Numbered from the stretch's first letter, positions 1 through 12,470 are shown. The stretch: DNA of 64,000 nt from Theocolax elegans (GCA_026168455.1 CM047429.1:33649577-33713576), one strand, 5' to 3'. The notes: generated by a model not told the origin, from the letters alone. A program made the numbers and translations.

Positions 1-1171
1 AACTAAAAATAAAAAGAGTGTAAATTAGTCATTTTAACGTGAAACAAAATGGAATGAAGCGAATAAAAACGCACGTTGCTGCCATAATTCTATGATGTGC
101 AAGCATCGAGCAGTTCCGTAACTGCTTGGGTTATTCCGTCGTATCGTTTATTCAGTGTAGTCTACTCTTTCTCCCAAGATATAGGAGGATGATTCTACAT
201 GGGCCTACTTAGCCTACCCAATTTTCGCACTGTCACTTATGTATTGCTAATTCTATTTTTTTCATTTGTATCGATTGTATCTTTTTCTTATGAAACTAAA
301 TGAACTATTTCTTAATTATATATTATATTCTATTAAAAGTGAATCTTTGTTTATAATGGCTGAAAAGAAAATTCTAAAAAAAAAAAAAAAGTAAAAAAAT
401 TATGTGTTCGTTTTATTTTGGTGGGGAGGGGGAGCAAAGAAAATTAAATTTTCTTCACTCCTAATCCTTTTATAAAAATATATAAATATATTATCAAGAT
501 AGGATATACTAACATTGTTCACATTAAAGGGAGAATAGGAAATTTTTTTTTTCTTCTCTTCAACAATTCGTAACAGTAGAATTATTAATTGAATAAATGT
601 AAAAAAAAAAGTAAACTAATATTTAACTCTTTTGTTTAACTTTTTAGAAAATATATAAGTAAGCATACAAATATTATAGAAGAAAATTGAAAATTTTGTA
701 AAAAAAAAATAGGTGGCTACGAGAAAAAAAATACTAGTAACATATATTTTTAACATGACTTGATGTATACTAAAAATTAAGGGTACAAACTAAAGATAAA
801 TAAATTTTTTTGTTAACTATAGAAAACACATTTAATAATAATTATACAATTTTTCGGAATATCTAGAATAAAATTGTAATAATAAAACTTTTTTTATTAC
901 GTATCTATTTGTATAGGTGAATTATATCAATACTGTTAAACTGTTTGAAATAATGTACTCGAAGTATGTAACGTAATAACAAACAAAGTTGAACTACGAA
1001 ATAAATAATTGTAATATGGTTTATAAAGTTCACCATAAGAAATAAAGAAAAATTAATCGAAATAATGTTTATAATTTAAAATTAAGTATGATATCTTATG
1101 TTAAGAGAAATAATAATATAATAATTATATTGATCAACGACGAGGGCGTCGTTTTTAAAAAGGGGGGGAGT
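1..1171. other. AT-rich DNA without genes, probably internal region of an LTR retrotransposon
   Basis: No open reading frame of note on either strand; many A and T runs. It ends in a purine tract directly before an LTR-like sequence, so it is probably the decayed 3' internal part of an LTR retrotransposon whose coding region lies left of the window. That assignment is inferred from position only. Confidence 0.45.
1157..1170 (+). other. Polypurine tract before LTR
   Basis: AAAAAGGGGGGGAG lies one base upstream of the TG that opens the LTR at 1172. Such tracts prime plus-strand DNA synthesis in LTR retrotransposons. Its place on the + strand says the element reads left to right and that the LTR is the 3' one. 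Confidence 0.6.
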
Positions 1172-1789
1172 TGTCACGTCCCGACGAAAATTATATTATT
1201 ATTTTTCGTAAAAAGTACTGCGTAGTTTAGAATAAAAATACGGCGTAGAAGACGAACAAAATAAGGTTGATAAAGAATGATTCTAAGTAAATGCAGTAAT
1301 ATAAAATATAATTTATAAAGCTAAGGAACAGATTATTTTACGAGTGTTTCAAACGAAACAGAGACTGATACGTAGAGTTGAAGATATTATTCAAAGCCAA
1401 TACGCACATAAGCGGGATCGCCGATAGTGAGATCGAAACGAAGGGTTACGCAAGAATTTTTTTTGTACTGCACTATAAAATCAATGCTCGGAGAAGAGCC
1501 GGCAATGGGAAACATCGACTAGAAAATTCGAGCATTAGAAGGAAGTAATAAATTAAGCCGTTCTTTGGATAACGTCGCAGTAATAAAAGGGGGACAGCAA
1601 ATTCTCCGAATTAACTACGAAGCGATACAGAAAATGCATGGGATTCGACAATTTTTAACTACGCACATCTAACGGTCCAATCGGGTGCAAGCACAGAAAA
1701 ATCGAGAACTACTTACACAATTTCCATATAAGGCAAAGTGTAAGACAAGGAAGAAGTGTAAGACAAGGAGAGATGCATAGATTTTAGGG

Positions 1790-1798
1790 TATATAAAG
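1790..1798 (+). promoter_or_regulatory. TATA box of the LTR
   Basis: TATATAAAG inside the LTR, followed about 30 bases later by a region that could hold the start of transcription. It is the expected pol II promoter of the retrotransposon and supports the + orientation of the LTR. Confidence 0.5.
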
Positions 1799-2129
1799 AG
1801 GACCCAGAACAGACACAGCCACTCCTAAATTTTCATCCAAAGCTTTCGTAAGGCGAAGCTCTGCTGGACAACTCTTTGATTTTTATCCGAGGGCGTGGCT
1901 CTGCTACTTGAACTTTAAGTAATACGTATTAAAAATCACAAGAGGAATCGAGACGTATCATGGACATCTACAAGCCATAGTCGAGGAACTACGACTTCGA
2001 CATCTGGAAATCGTCGAGCTCCAACAGCATACATATCTAACGTCGACGCCCGCAGGTCTAGCAGGACATTATACGGCAATCTGACATCGCTACCCACGTT
2101 CAAGGCGGACCTTCGTTCCTCACCGAATA

Positions 2130-2130
2130 T

Positions 2131-2163
<33 letters not shown>

Positions 2164-2186
2164 CATATATATATCTATATATTTGG
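2130..2186. repeat. AC/AT microsatellite inside the LTR
   Basis: (AC)n followed by (AT)n with interruptions. It produces a spurious tyrosine/isoleucine-rich reading frame on the minus strand. Confidence 0.85.
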
Positions 2187-3137
2187 GTACTTAAGGTATA
2201 TTCTTTTCGGCTATCTATACGCTTGTATTATTCGTAAAGGCAACCTGATATTTTATGTTATTTCGATTGCTGAACCAACCGTTTTTCTTTTAAAACAATT
2301 ATTATTACATATTACAATTTATTTATAATAATTATTCGTTACATTGTATTTGAATTGAAATATTCACGGTTTGAATTACAATTTATTAACTATAATTCAT
2401 GTTTTAAACGACAACCATTTTTTTATTTTATCTGCATTTACTTATAATGATTCCAATTTCAATTATTGATTATTAATGTTTATAATAAAATAACCTTGTG
2501 TATTTTTTTATTCTATAATGTGTTAATATGTTCGCCGTACATTTGTTTATTTAATCAAAATTAATCGTTATTCGACTTAAATAATTATATACAATTGTTA
2601 ATAAAATAGTGTAAATTTATGTGTTTTTGCCCATTAAAAAGCTGTAATAATTTAGTTTCACGTGTTCATTTAAAGAAAAACAACATATTATATTTAAATA
2701 AATAATGCATAATTAATACGAAATAAAACATATATTATTTTATTTATCCCACATTATATCCTGCATCTCTACTCTCAAAATAACTTCGCTCGCTACTCCC
2801 GGAGACGTAAGGCTAGTCCTAGTCAAACAAGAGCGAAAGGAACGCTAATGGTTTATTAACCATTTGCCTTCTTGTAATATTTTTTATGTTAATTGGTGCA
2901 AGTCTGGACGTGACAAAACAATAGTGATATACAATTATAACTACATTTACAATTAACTTAAGTTAAAATTTAGATTCATATGCGCTCTAGATTAAATTAA
3001 AAATATACATGCTAGATAAAGGCTAAATACAATCCAGACAACATCTGCGACTAGTAGCTTTAAAGGTAGCCAAGAATAAAATAGAATAGTATTAAGATAC
3101 ATATTTCGCTAGATAGCAACAATCCGGTACAACAGTA

Positions 3138-5994
3138 TCAAGTTCCGTTCATAAGGTAATCGTACAACCTACTCTTAAACGTCACGATACTAGTGGCAAG
3201 CTTCAAATTCGAAGGAAGAGAGTCCCAAAGATCCATCGCCTGAATAGTAAACGATTTACTGTACGTGGTGGTAGATACAATTGGACGCTCAAAAGAGGAG
3301 TAATTAATACACTCAGAGCGACGCACTTCACTATTCGGCGCAGGGAGTAACGCATGCAAATATTCTGGCTTCCCACTAATTAAAACTTGGTACGTAAGTA
3401 CACCCATAAAATACTGTCGACGCTTTACCACCGGTAACCAGTTAAGTTTTACAAAAAATTTATCCAGGCGGGCATCCTTCCTTAGGCGAAAAAAAATAAC
3501 GCACACATACATTCATAAGACGCTGAAGCTTAATATTAAGGTAGTCAGGAAGGTTACAATAGACGACGCAGGCGTAGTCAAAGCATGGAAGTATTAGAGC
3601 TGTAACCAGTCTTTCCCGCATAGGCATTGAAAGAAAACTACCGCGATTACGCAATTTATGAAGCGTACCATGGACTCTCGATATTATACTGGAAATGTGC
3701 GTGTTCCAATGGAGATTTTCATTCATGACAACACCTAAATTTCTCACAGAGTTGACCAAATTAATTGGCTGACCACCAACAATAATGGGCCTCAATAAAT
3801 CTTTATTGACGAATCGGAGTTGTTGAACTGAACCGATAAGGAGAGCTTTAGTCTTAGTAAAATTTATATCTAACCCATGTTCAGAAGCCCACTGAAGAAC
3901 TCGTGAGCCATCGGATGAAAGTTTATCAATCACATCATTGCATTCGTGAGGGCTGCAATGTACATACAGTTGTAGATCATCAGGAAACAGCATACCCCTA
4001 GAATAACACAATTGGGTAATGATAGAATTAATAAAAATAAGAAAAATGACAGGTCCAGGTGTAGAACCCTGCGGAACACCTGAAGAAGTGGAGACAAATT
4101 CAGACAGAGAACCATCACCATCAATAATGGCTTGAGAGCGATCAGACAGATAAGAGAAAAACCATTTATTAGTTCCGCTAGCAAAATTTAATCTTTTCAT
4201 AGTCTTGAGGAGCTCTGCATGGCTGATAGTGTCAAACGCCTTCTTAAAATCAAACAGTAGTAAGAACGTGACCATGCCCCTCTCTATAGCCAACCGAATA
4301 TCATCCATTATCCTGAGCAAGGCCGTTTGCGTACTAAAATGCTTACGGAATCCAGACTGAAGAGGAGACAGCATGTTATTTTCCTCCAAGTGATCAGTCA
4401 ACTGCTGAGTCACCAAGCGGTCAAAGACCTTGGCGAAGTGGGCAAGGTTAGCAATTGGTCTGGTATCAGAGGGTGTGACTGGCTTAGAAACCTTGCTAAG
4501 TGGCACAATTAATGCTTGCTTCCACAGAGCTGGATATACCTTAGTGGATATAGATAGGTTAAAAAATTCGACTAAAATGGGTACCAGAGTAGGAAAAACA
4601 TCCTTAAAATATAGCAATGATAGACCATCGGAACTACGGCTTTTTGCCTTAGGGAGACAAAATATAAGAGCTTTACTGACTTGCTCAGCAGTAACCATTT
4701 GTAATTCAAAGCACGGATAACCAGACATATTTTCCATAGCCAGAATTTCATTTAATTGAGTGCGATTACAACATGGATGGCGACATGTCACTGCAGTAAA
4801 ATGATGCGCCAGTTCGTGAACCGAAAAAAACTTCAAGGGCGAATCCAGGGAATCTCGAGTGATACCAATCTTACGTAAGAATCTCCAACAATACGACTGA
4901 TCAGAAGTGTCAGCTAATTTCTGTAAACAATATGCATCACGAGCCTTCTTTATCTCACTCTTCAATACTTTGCGCCGTCTTTTATATTCAGCCATTAAGC
5001 TTAAGTGCCCCGTTCGCTTGGCTAATTTATAGATGGCGTCACGTTTCTTACATCCAGCTCTCAGTTTAGCAGTAACCCATGGAGCTGGACGTGGGTGGAC
5101 CATCCGAGAAACAAATGGCGCGTGTCTATTAAGGCTAACATGAAGAGCATCACGTAAACAATCGAAAAAGATGTCAACGGAAAGGACATCAACCAATTTT
5201 GACTTCATGAGCGTAAATTCCCTAGTAAAATCATCAGAAAACACTGAGGGGGAAAAATTCTTAAAGTCACGATAGGTATAGGTAGTTTAATCCTTTTTAA
5301 ATGAAGGTAACCTATAATCAATTATTATAAAATCGTGGCCATTGATAAATGGAGCTACAGATTGTTTTGAAGCTCCAACTTTTGTCTCGGAATCAACAAT
5401 AAACACGTCCAACCAGGTATTACAGTCCTCACGATGATGCGTGGCATTGAAAGGCACAATATAAAGAGAGTGTTCGGTTACTAGGTCAATCAAATGACTT
5501 CCATAATAATCATCAGACAAAAGATTAGAATTTAAATCGCCAGTTATAATGATGTTATTATAGAGATGCGAATAATCTTGTAACATAGAGAAGAATTTAG
5601 ATAAAACTTGATCTTTAGGTCTACGATAAACAACTGATAACAAAATCTTTGAACCACCAACCAGTAAATCTAAAAGTAAATACTCCGTTTCATTAACGTT
5701 ATTCATCTGAGGGGCCTCTAGAATACGAAAAACAATATTATTTCTAATATAACATGCCACACCACCAACCTGCATATATTCCCGCTTACCGGTGGTAGAA
5801 GCTAATCCTCGATCATTGCGCACCAGAGTGTAATTATCAATGTTGTAAATGGAATTTGTTCTACCAGGGGTTAGCCATGATTCAGATAAGGCAAGAGCGT
5901 CCAGATTCTCGGTCGTTATCAACGCCTCAACCTCAGCAAGATGATCCAACAAGGAATTCACATGTACATGACCGACTCTAACAGAAGAAACCAT
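3138..5994 (-). pseudogene. LINE ORF2: AP-type endonuclease plus reverse transcriptase, broken twice
   Basis: The reading frame is continuous from 5994 to about 3490 except for one TAA at 5287-5289: the parts on each side are in the same frame. The N-terminal part (5287-5994) is an exonuclease-endonuclease-phosphatase domain, with motifs LSESWL, GDLNSN and NGHDF. The RT part carries FRKHFSTQTALL, LFDFKKAFDT, SSGVPQGSTPGP and, at the catalytic centre, FPDD where FADD is usual (A to P). A run of eight A (3489-3496) shifts the frame; the C-terminal 110 or so residues continue in another frame to 3138. The protein would nick DNA and copy the LINE RNA at the nick. The TAA, the frameshift and the altered FADD box make it inactive as written. 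Confidence 0.85.
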
Positions 5995-6054
5995 AGAAGG
6001 TACCTTAGAAGAAATTTTAGCAGATTCACAGGCAATTGACTGGGTCGCTGGTAG

Positions 6055-6906
6055 TCACAAAAATAAAATATCGTTGAGATCTGCCACAGTCAAGATTTGA
6101 AAACATTCTGATTTCTCATTTTTCTTGACATAAATGACACTATCACGCGACCAAATAAATTTATAGTTCAGCGGCTCCAACTTGCTTTTAACCAATAAGC
6201 GCAGCTCATGGATAGTCGGAGGCAGCATTTCAAACCGATTAACAGAACTCGAGGATGTAATATCAGAGCCCTCTGATATTGACCCAAATTTAATGACTCC
6301 AAATCTGCGCTTAAGCTCCAAACTAAAATTACGCGACTTAAGCCTAATTATGAAAGTTTTGGTGCCGTGAGTAGAAGCCTGACTAGATGAGTTTTTCTTT
6401 ATGATAAATGGGCGCACATCCAAAATGTCTGAATTAAGATGGTCAAGGTCAAGAACATGTAAAATATTTTTAGCCAACTGATTAAGAGGGGTAGAGCAAG
6501 AAGAGGGGATGCCCGTTACCTTTATTTGAGTGTTTGTCACACCTCTAGTAAGCAAATCTTTGAGTTGTGCCACCTCAGTACGTAAAGCAGCGTTTTCCGA
6601 TTCTAAGGTAAAAATCCGAGTGTTTTGGTAATCTAGAGACTTAATAATACCGTCTAATTTGCTATTAAGATTATCATTTACATTATCTAAATTTAACTTA
6701 TTACTGCTAAAAAGAAACGCCGACTGCTGTGAGGAGGTCAAGGACTCCCAATTTTCCGGTAATGAAGACATGGCGAAAGAAGAATTATGATGAGTAGGCG
6801 AAGTTAAACCAGTCTCATTAAAAGACTCAGGATTCAGTTCACGGGCGGTATCGACAGCACTACGACGAGCGCTAATCGAACTTGAATTTGCTACCTTAAG
6901 TCTCAA
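6055..6906 (-). CDS. LINE ORF1 protein (RNA-binding, coiled coil)
   Basis: 283-residue intact frame just upstream of ORF2, as in two-ORF LINEs. A coiled-coil heptad pattern is visible around residues 75-115 (LESENAALRTEVAQLKDLL), followed by a region resembling the RRM/C-terminal fold of L1-type and Baculo_FP-like ORF1 proteins (KVTGIPSS, FIIRLKSR, KFIWSRDSVIYVK). The expected role is to coat LINE RNA as a chaperone. ORF2 begins within about 60 bases of its stop. The first Met shown may not be the native start. Function is inferred from position and pattern. Confidence 0.7.
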   Translation of the reverse strand: MRLKVANSSSISARRSAVDTARELNPESFNETGLTSPTHHNSSFAMSSLPENWESLTSSQQSAFLFSSNKLNLDNVNDNLNSKLDGIIKSLDYQNTRIFTLESENAALRTEVAQLKDLLTRGVTNTQIKVTGIPSSCSTPLNQLAKNILHVLDLDHLNSDILDVRPFIIKKNSSSQASTHGTKTFIIRLKSRNFSLELKRRFGVIKFGSISEGSDITSSSSVNRFEMLPPTIHELRLLVKSKLEPLNYKFIWSRDSVIYVKKNEKSECFQILTVADLNDILFL

Positions 6907-7830
6907 TGAATTTAAATAGTATGCTTTGTCAACAGATTCACCAATGTTTAAGGCACAACATACATCAGACGGCTTACTATCAAGGTAACAAGTTTCTTCG
7001 AAATAGCTTTTCTATAACGAACGCAATTTACACTCTTACTATTCCACTTCCCACTCATTTAAGCACTCAAATATACACATCAACAATATAAGGAGTAACA
7101 TACAACACACCACTCATATACAAACGCAAGAAATCTCCAAAATCAGCGCGCAATACCGCATTAATTAATATCGCAGTTATAAAAACAAATTACTCGTTAA
7201 TTACGTGGCATAATTGACTAACAATTTAACGCAGATAATTACAAACAAATTAGCCTAAGTACTATACAACAGTGTCAATGTACAATATCGCATCAATGCT
7301 CCACTAGCAAGCTCTAAAAACTCTTTTTAAAAATATCAAAAATAAAACGCAATTTACATAGGCAATTTCACACTAAGTTTATAGATTAATTAACAAATTT
7401 AACGCGTACAGCAACATACAATGTAAGGACTCAACACTCGGCGCACATTTTAACATAGTAATATTAATTGATAATTTTGTAAGAAGTTGATGTCTCAATT
7501 TCATATAACTCTAATCACGTACAATTCAAAATATTTTACGCAATTTAACTAAAATAATAAGAAAAACTAAACAGTGGCGGTATCTAATGTGATAACATTG
7601 ATAAATCGACGCAAATCAATTAATCACAGGATAATAGATCCTACAGAGAGAGAACTATATTACCGACTGATGGTAACATACGCCACGTGTCGTTTGAATT
7701 AATTAAATTCGCATACAACATAACCTAAAACAACAACTTCGAACACTCTTTAAGCGCATAAAAAATGTCAGAAAAAAAACAAAACAAAGAATGTATATCA
7801 CAGCACTGACACAGCTGCTCCTCCTCTCGT
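6907..7830 (-). other. Probable LINE 5' UTR
   Basis: AT-rich DNA upstream of ORF1 on the minus strand with no reading frame of note. Base composition changes near 7800, which I take as the approximate 5' end of the LINE. Confidence 0.35.
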
Positions 7831-8076
7831 ACGATGACTATGCTCGAACTATTTCTGATTTGCTGGTATCACGATTTATTCTGCAATCTATAACGCATCC
7901 CAGTAAAAGTCTCTCTGGCCCAATATAATGCGCGTAGACACTTACATTATTGCAATAAACACAAAGGCCACTCCGAGGACTTCTTCCTGAAAAATTTGCC
8001 TCCGAAGAGTACACCCAGCTATTAATATGATGAAAAATTTGGAGAGCGATGTATAAGCGATGTTGATGCTTACCGA

Positions 8077-8109
8077 TAGAGAGAGAGAGGGAGAGAGAGA
8101 GAGAGAGAA
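8077..8109. repeat. (GA)n microsatellite
   Basis: GA dinucleotide run with one interruption. Confidence 0.9.
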
Positions 8110-9852
8110 ACATAACCAGGCACTCCTTATAACATAAATAAACTGTCAATTTATCAATTACAATCAATTACAAATTAACGTTTTTCCACAAAAATTCCTG
8201 TATACAATATAAGAGCACTTCATGTGGAATCGCAATCTCGTGTATTGTTCGATATATCGACCAAATCCATCCGGGACATGAATAAAAATTTATTTAACGA
8301 TTCCAAAGCGTTTTATGTGTAATTGAGAGCGTTAAACGTGAAAAAAGTTATAAAAAATCCTAGAGTCATCTTTAACCTTAAAAATTTTTATTTAGTGGTC
8401 AAATTTTTTTTCACTTTTAGTGAAATATTGCTTTATTGAAGTTTATTATAAACAAAACACTCTCGTTTCTGCTCTTAGCATGATCCAGGATCAACAACCT
8501 GGAAGTTATAAAAACCAGACCCTGCAAGTACTTGTGCAATATGTTTCTATTTGATTTTTTTAAGAGGATTATGTCCTTGACCCCTCCCTCCCTATTTTAA
8601 TGTTAAAAAGAAAAATATTCCTTTCATCTTGTCCGAAATATTTTTGAAATCACAAATATTTATATCTCGAGAGTGGTTAATATTTCGACCAAATGCGTCC
8701 TGAAAGGTTTAAAAAGTTAATAATATATTGTATACATACATATAAGGAGATATATTGTATATATATATACGTATAATATATACATATATATGTACATATA
8801 CATATGTATATATTGTACATATACATAATAAGGAGAATAACATCCACGTTTTTTATTGAAATTTTGCAAGTTTTCAAAATTTCTGACAATATAATGAGAG
8901 CCTCAGTACATAATCTTACTGGGTCATTAAAAGAATTTTTCAAGATAATACTTGTGATTATATTTTATTAAATAACTTTTTATTTAATAAAGTAGTATTC
9001 GATATGTCATAAAAACTTATACCAAATCTAATATGTTTAAGACAAAGTAAACTTCATCATTTGTATCAGTGATTTTACCTCAGACGCTAGTCTTATCTGA
9101 CTACCTTTCTAGCCAGTATTGAAATATCTGTCTTAGTTACGACGGTTTTTACAACTAAACCATTTTTCTGTGTGACAGTGAGAAAGAAACAAAGTTATGG
9201 TTACTTTAGATATCAGTAACTCTTACCGAACTGCTTTGGTATGGAGTATCTAGTAAAGAAACTTTGTAGGTTTAGTAACACATACCGTAAACAGTCCGTA
9301 ATATATAATAAATTGTTTTATTTGGTAAGGGTTCTAATTAATATAATAATTACAAATTTTTTAGTTATTCTTTTAATTTATTAAGAGACTAGTTATTAAT
9401 ACGAAAAGAAAATAATATTTATATAAACAATTAAAAAAGGCAGATCTAAACATATCTAATCGGTTAATGTTACTGTCTATAACTGCATTTCACACTATCG
9501 GAGTATTCGGTAACGTTTACTGAAAACTATTATAGTTTGCGTAACCTTATTTTGTACGATAGCAGTTACTTTGTTTTTTCTTAGTGCATGCATAGAAACT
9601 GAGAAAATTGGTTGGTTAGATTAAATTGACCCACCGTAAGTATATTACAAAAATATAATGTGTGAAGATATGTATATTTTCGTTTTTGTTCATAATCAAA
9701 TGAATCCTGTGATACTAGATTGCGTGAAATTATGTAATTTGGCTATTTTAGAACATTTTTACAAGAAAATGATTCATGTCCCGGATGGTGATTCTCCTTA
9801 TTATAATTTTAAAAGTACTTATATTTTATTTGACAATATGTTAAAATTTTAG
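8110..9852. other. Non-coding AT-rich DNA, likely intron of the Eph gene
   Basis: No supported gene. Contains AT-rich imperfect repeats at 8740-8830. It ends at the AG acceptor of the kinase exon, so at least its right part should be intron. I could not find the preceding Eph exon here. Confidence 0.5.
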
Positions 9853-10322
9853 GTGGTGGTGAATTCGGCGATGTATGTCGGGGAAAATTAAAACTACCTC
9901 CAGACGGTAGGACAGAAATTGATGTGGCCATAAAAACCTTGAAACCTGGTTCTGCTGACAAGGCACGTAACGACTTCCTAACAGAAGCATCAATAATGGG
10001 GCAGTTTGAGCACCCAAATGTGATATTTCTACAAGGTGTTGTGACAAAAAGCAATCCTGTGATGATAATCACTGAATTTATGGAAAATGGTAGTTTGGAT
10101 ACTTTCCTTCGTGCGAATGATGGTAAGTTTCAGGTTCTCCAACTGGTCGGTATGCTGCGTGGTATTGCAAGCGGTATGCAGTATCTTGCTGAAATGAACT
10201 ACGTTCATCGAGACCTTGCAGCGAGGAATGTTCTTGTCAACGCTGCGCTTGTGTGCAAAATTGCTGACTTTGGTTTAAGTCGTGAAATAGAAAGTGCAAC
10301 AGAAGGAGCTTATACAACTAGG
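9853..10322 (+). CDS. Eph: Eph-type receptor tyrosine kinase, one internal kinase-domain exon
   Basis: The exon opens after TTTTAG at 9847-9852 and closes at AGG|GTATGA (donor GT at 10323). It encodes the N-lobe and active site of a tyrosine kinase: glycine loop [14 protein letters not shown] lysine, alpha-C glutamate in [11 protein letters not shown], hinge [11 protein letters not shown], catalytic loop [14 protein letters not shown], and the start of the activation loop up to [28 protein letters not shown] and AYTTR are typical of Eph receptors, which bind membrane-anchored ephrins and act in axon guidance. The frame is open and key residues (K, E, HRD, DFG) are intact. First codon is split by the upstream intron. 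Ligand-binding, FN3, transmembrane and SAM exons, and the next exon (VRWTAPEA-type), were not found in the window. Confidence 0.93.
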
Positions 10323-10438
10323 GTATGAAATTATTTAATGAATTAATATGATAGTATGCACATAAGGATTTAAATATTTTTCCAAATATTCAAATATGTC
10401 TAAGCTTTTTATCTAATCCGTAATGTAGCTTTATATAT

Positions 10439-11385
10439 GGGCTATTTCACGTCAAGTGGTACGATGAAAATTTTAAATCACTCCAAATTTTGTGAACAGA
10501 CTGGAAATATCTTCCAGAAGATAGAAAAAAAATTTTAGGTGTTAAAAATAATTTGCCTAAGAGTTATTCCACCATAAAAAATGGAAATTTTTCAATTTTT
10601 TAGGAAAATTTTTATTTTCAAAGCCATTTATCTCAAAATCTATTGATTTTTTTGAAAATACATTATAAACAACTTTTTTTCAAAATAATCTTTAGAACTT
10701 ATCTGCTTGGGTTACAATTCTTAATTTTAAAATCTCGAAGAGATAGGGCACTCGAAAATATTTAATATCAAAAAAAGGCGACCACGCCACAATCGATTTT
10801 GATCTAACACCGCTCAAAAGATTACATTTTTTGAGAGCTTTCGAATGGCTGTGGTTAGATTATTGGCCAAGACCGCTGGTGTAAGTTATACGCCATAAAC
10901 CTCATAAAATCACTAATTTTCATGTATTTTAGGGCATAACTTACACCAGCGGTCTTGGCCAATAATTTAACCACCGCCATTCGAAAGCTCTCAGAAAATG
11001 TGATCTTTTGAGCGGTGTTAGATCAAAATCGATTGTGGCGTGGTCGCCTTTTTTGATATTCAATATTTCCGGGCGTTCTATCTCTTCGAGATTTTAAAAT
11101 TAAGAATTGTAACCCAAGTAGATAAGTTCTAAAGATTATTTTGAACAAAAGTTGTTTATAATGTATTTTCAAAAAAATCAATAGATTTTGAGATAAATGG
11201 CTTTGAAAATAAAAATTTTCCTAAAAAATTGAAAAATTTCCATTTTTTATGGTGGAATAACTCTCAGGCAAATTATTTTTAACACATAAAATTTTTTTTC
11301 TATCTTCTGGAAGATATTTCCAGCCTATTTTCAAATTTTGGAGCGATTTAAAATTTTCATCGTATCACTTGACGTGAAATAGCCC
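10439..11385. mobile_element. Foldback element, family A (long inverted repeat)
   Basis: Left arm starts GGGCTATTTCACGTCAAGTG and the right arm ends with its reverse complement; arms of about 450 bp surround a short centre near 10890-10930. Both ends touch ATATAT, so the target duplication is ambiguous (AT or TA). No transposase. It lies in the presumed intron directly after the Eph exon. Related pieces: 22871-22954 (right end only) and 39976-40493 (right half). Confidence 0.88.
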
Positions 11386-11879
11386 ATATATATCTGTATA
11401 TACAAAGACCCATGAAAATTTAGTATTGAAAATCTTCAAATTCCGTAACTTTTGATTTAATTTCTTCAATTGAACAAGACAGACAAAACTGTAGTATAGC
11501 AAAACACCATTATGAAAAAATCAATTGGGTCATTATGACAAATGAAAAATCTAAAAAAAGCACAAAATAATAAATTAATATGAAGTATTATTTTTGCACA
11601 AAAGATTTATTTTATATGTGCAGTTTGTTGGTATGTGTTGAGCACTAAAAACTAAATATTTACTTGGCCATGTTTCGATTATTTTTTACTATCTTCACCA
11701 GGTTCTACATCTACTATTATATAAATACATAAATTTATGTCACGTGAAATATATTACATTTTTAAAATACACTTTTTAAATTATTAACAAACAGTTGATT
11801 TTATTATATAAACTGTTCTTTCTATTGTCACGCACTTAAAATGTAATAAGAAAAAGAAGGAAATGTCGATCTTTGAGGG
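11386..11879. other. Non-coding AT-rich DNA
   Basis: Nothing recognised; probably intron. Confidence 0.4.
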
Positions 11880-12470
11880 TCACTCCAAGTTAAACAAGGA
11901 ATAAAAAATTTTTATTCTCAATTTAAAATATCGTGCAACGTTTCGTCCACTGGTTTGCGGACCTCTTCAGGCACTGTTTATTAACAAAAAAAACAAAAAA
12001 CAGAATTTACATAAGAATAATATATAAATGAACAAAACTTCAACCACACACTTTACAGCACAAAATAAAATTAAATACCTTTGTAAAAACGATGTATACG
12101 TTTCAATTTTACTACATTGTAAGATAACGTCAAAGTGAATTGTAAATCAGTCAACTCGACTATATATACATACATGTGACAATTATAAATAATCAATTTT
12201 GAGACTTAGACATACATCAATATTCCGAGCAAAATGAACTGTTACAAAATCCTTTTATAAATATTACTGAGCATTTGAATGTCTTCATTCTTATTTATAG
12301 TATATTTACAATTATTAATATGCAGCATCTCTGAAATAATGCGTTCTTTATATGAGGGTTCTTTGTCTAAAACAGAAACATTGTCAAAATTGAATGTGTG
12401 ATTATTCTGTAGCATATGTAGGCTAACAACAGAATCACTATGAATTACTATAAAATACACAATAGAATTA
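11880..12470 (-). mobile_element. Penelope-like element fragment (3' part)
   Basis: The minus-strand frame at 12242-12460 resembles the C-terminal part of the GIY-YIG protein at 59918-60295 (HML...FNFDN...SEMLHIN against HML...LDFDN...SEMIHIN). Next to it at 11937-11975 is a hammerhead-like motif (minus strand CTGAAGAGGTCC ... GGACGAAACG) of the kind found near the ends of Penelope-like elements. The reverse transcriptase and the GIY-YIG core itself are absent. Confidence 0.7.

Larger units (their letters stand above)
1172..2915 (+). repeat. Long terminal repeat (3' LTR) of an LTR retrotransposon, about 1.74 kb
   Basis: The block starts TGTCACGTCC and ends GGACGTGACA, a perfect 10-bp terminal inverted repeat with the usual TG...CA ends. 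A polypurine tract precedes it and a TATA box lies near 1790. The flanks show no matching short duplication, which fits a 3' LTR whose partner lies left of the window rather than a solo LTR. The family was not identified; 1.74 kb is long for an insect LTR. Internal AT microsatellite at 2130-2185. Confidence 0.6.
2930..7830 (-). mobile_element. Non-LTR retrotransposon (LINE, Jockey/CR1-like group), nearly full length
   Basis: Minus-strand element with a 5' UTR (about 6907-7830, uncertain end), ORF1 (6055-6906), ORF2 with endonuclease and reverse transcriptase (3138-5994) and a short 3' UTR. The 3' end lies almost against the LTR ending at 2915. Endonuclease plus RT in ORF2 and a coiled-coil ORF1 without zinc knuckles place it with the Jockey/CR1/L2-type LINEs rather than the R1 clade seen elsewhere in this window. 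Only two disablements were found in ORF2, so it is a fairly young copy. Outer limits are approximate. Confidence 0.8.
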
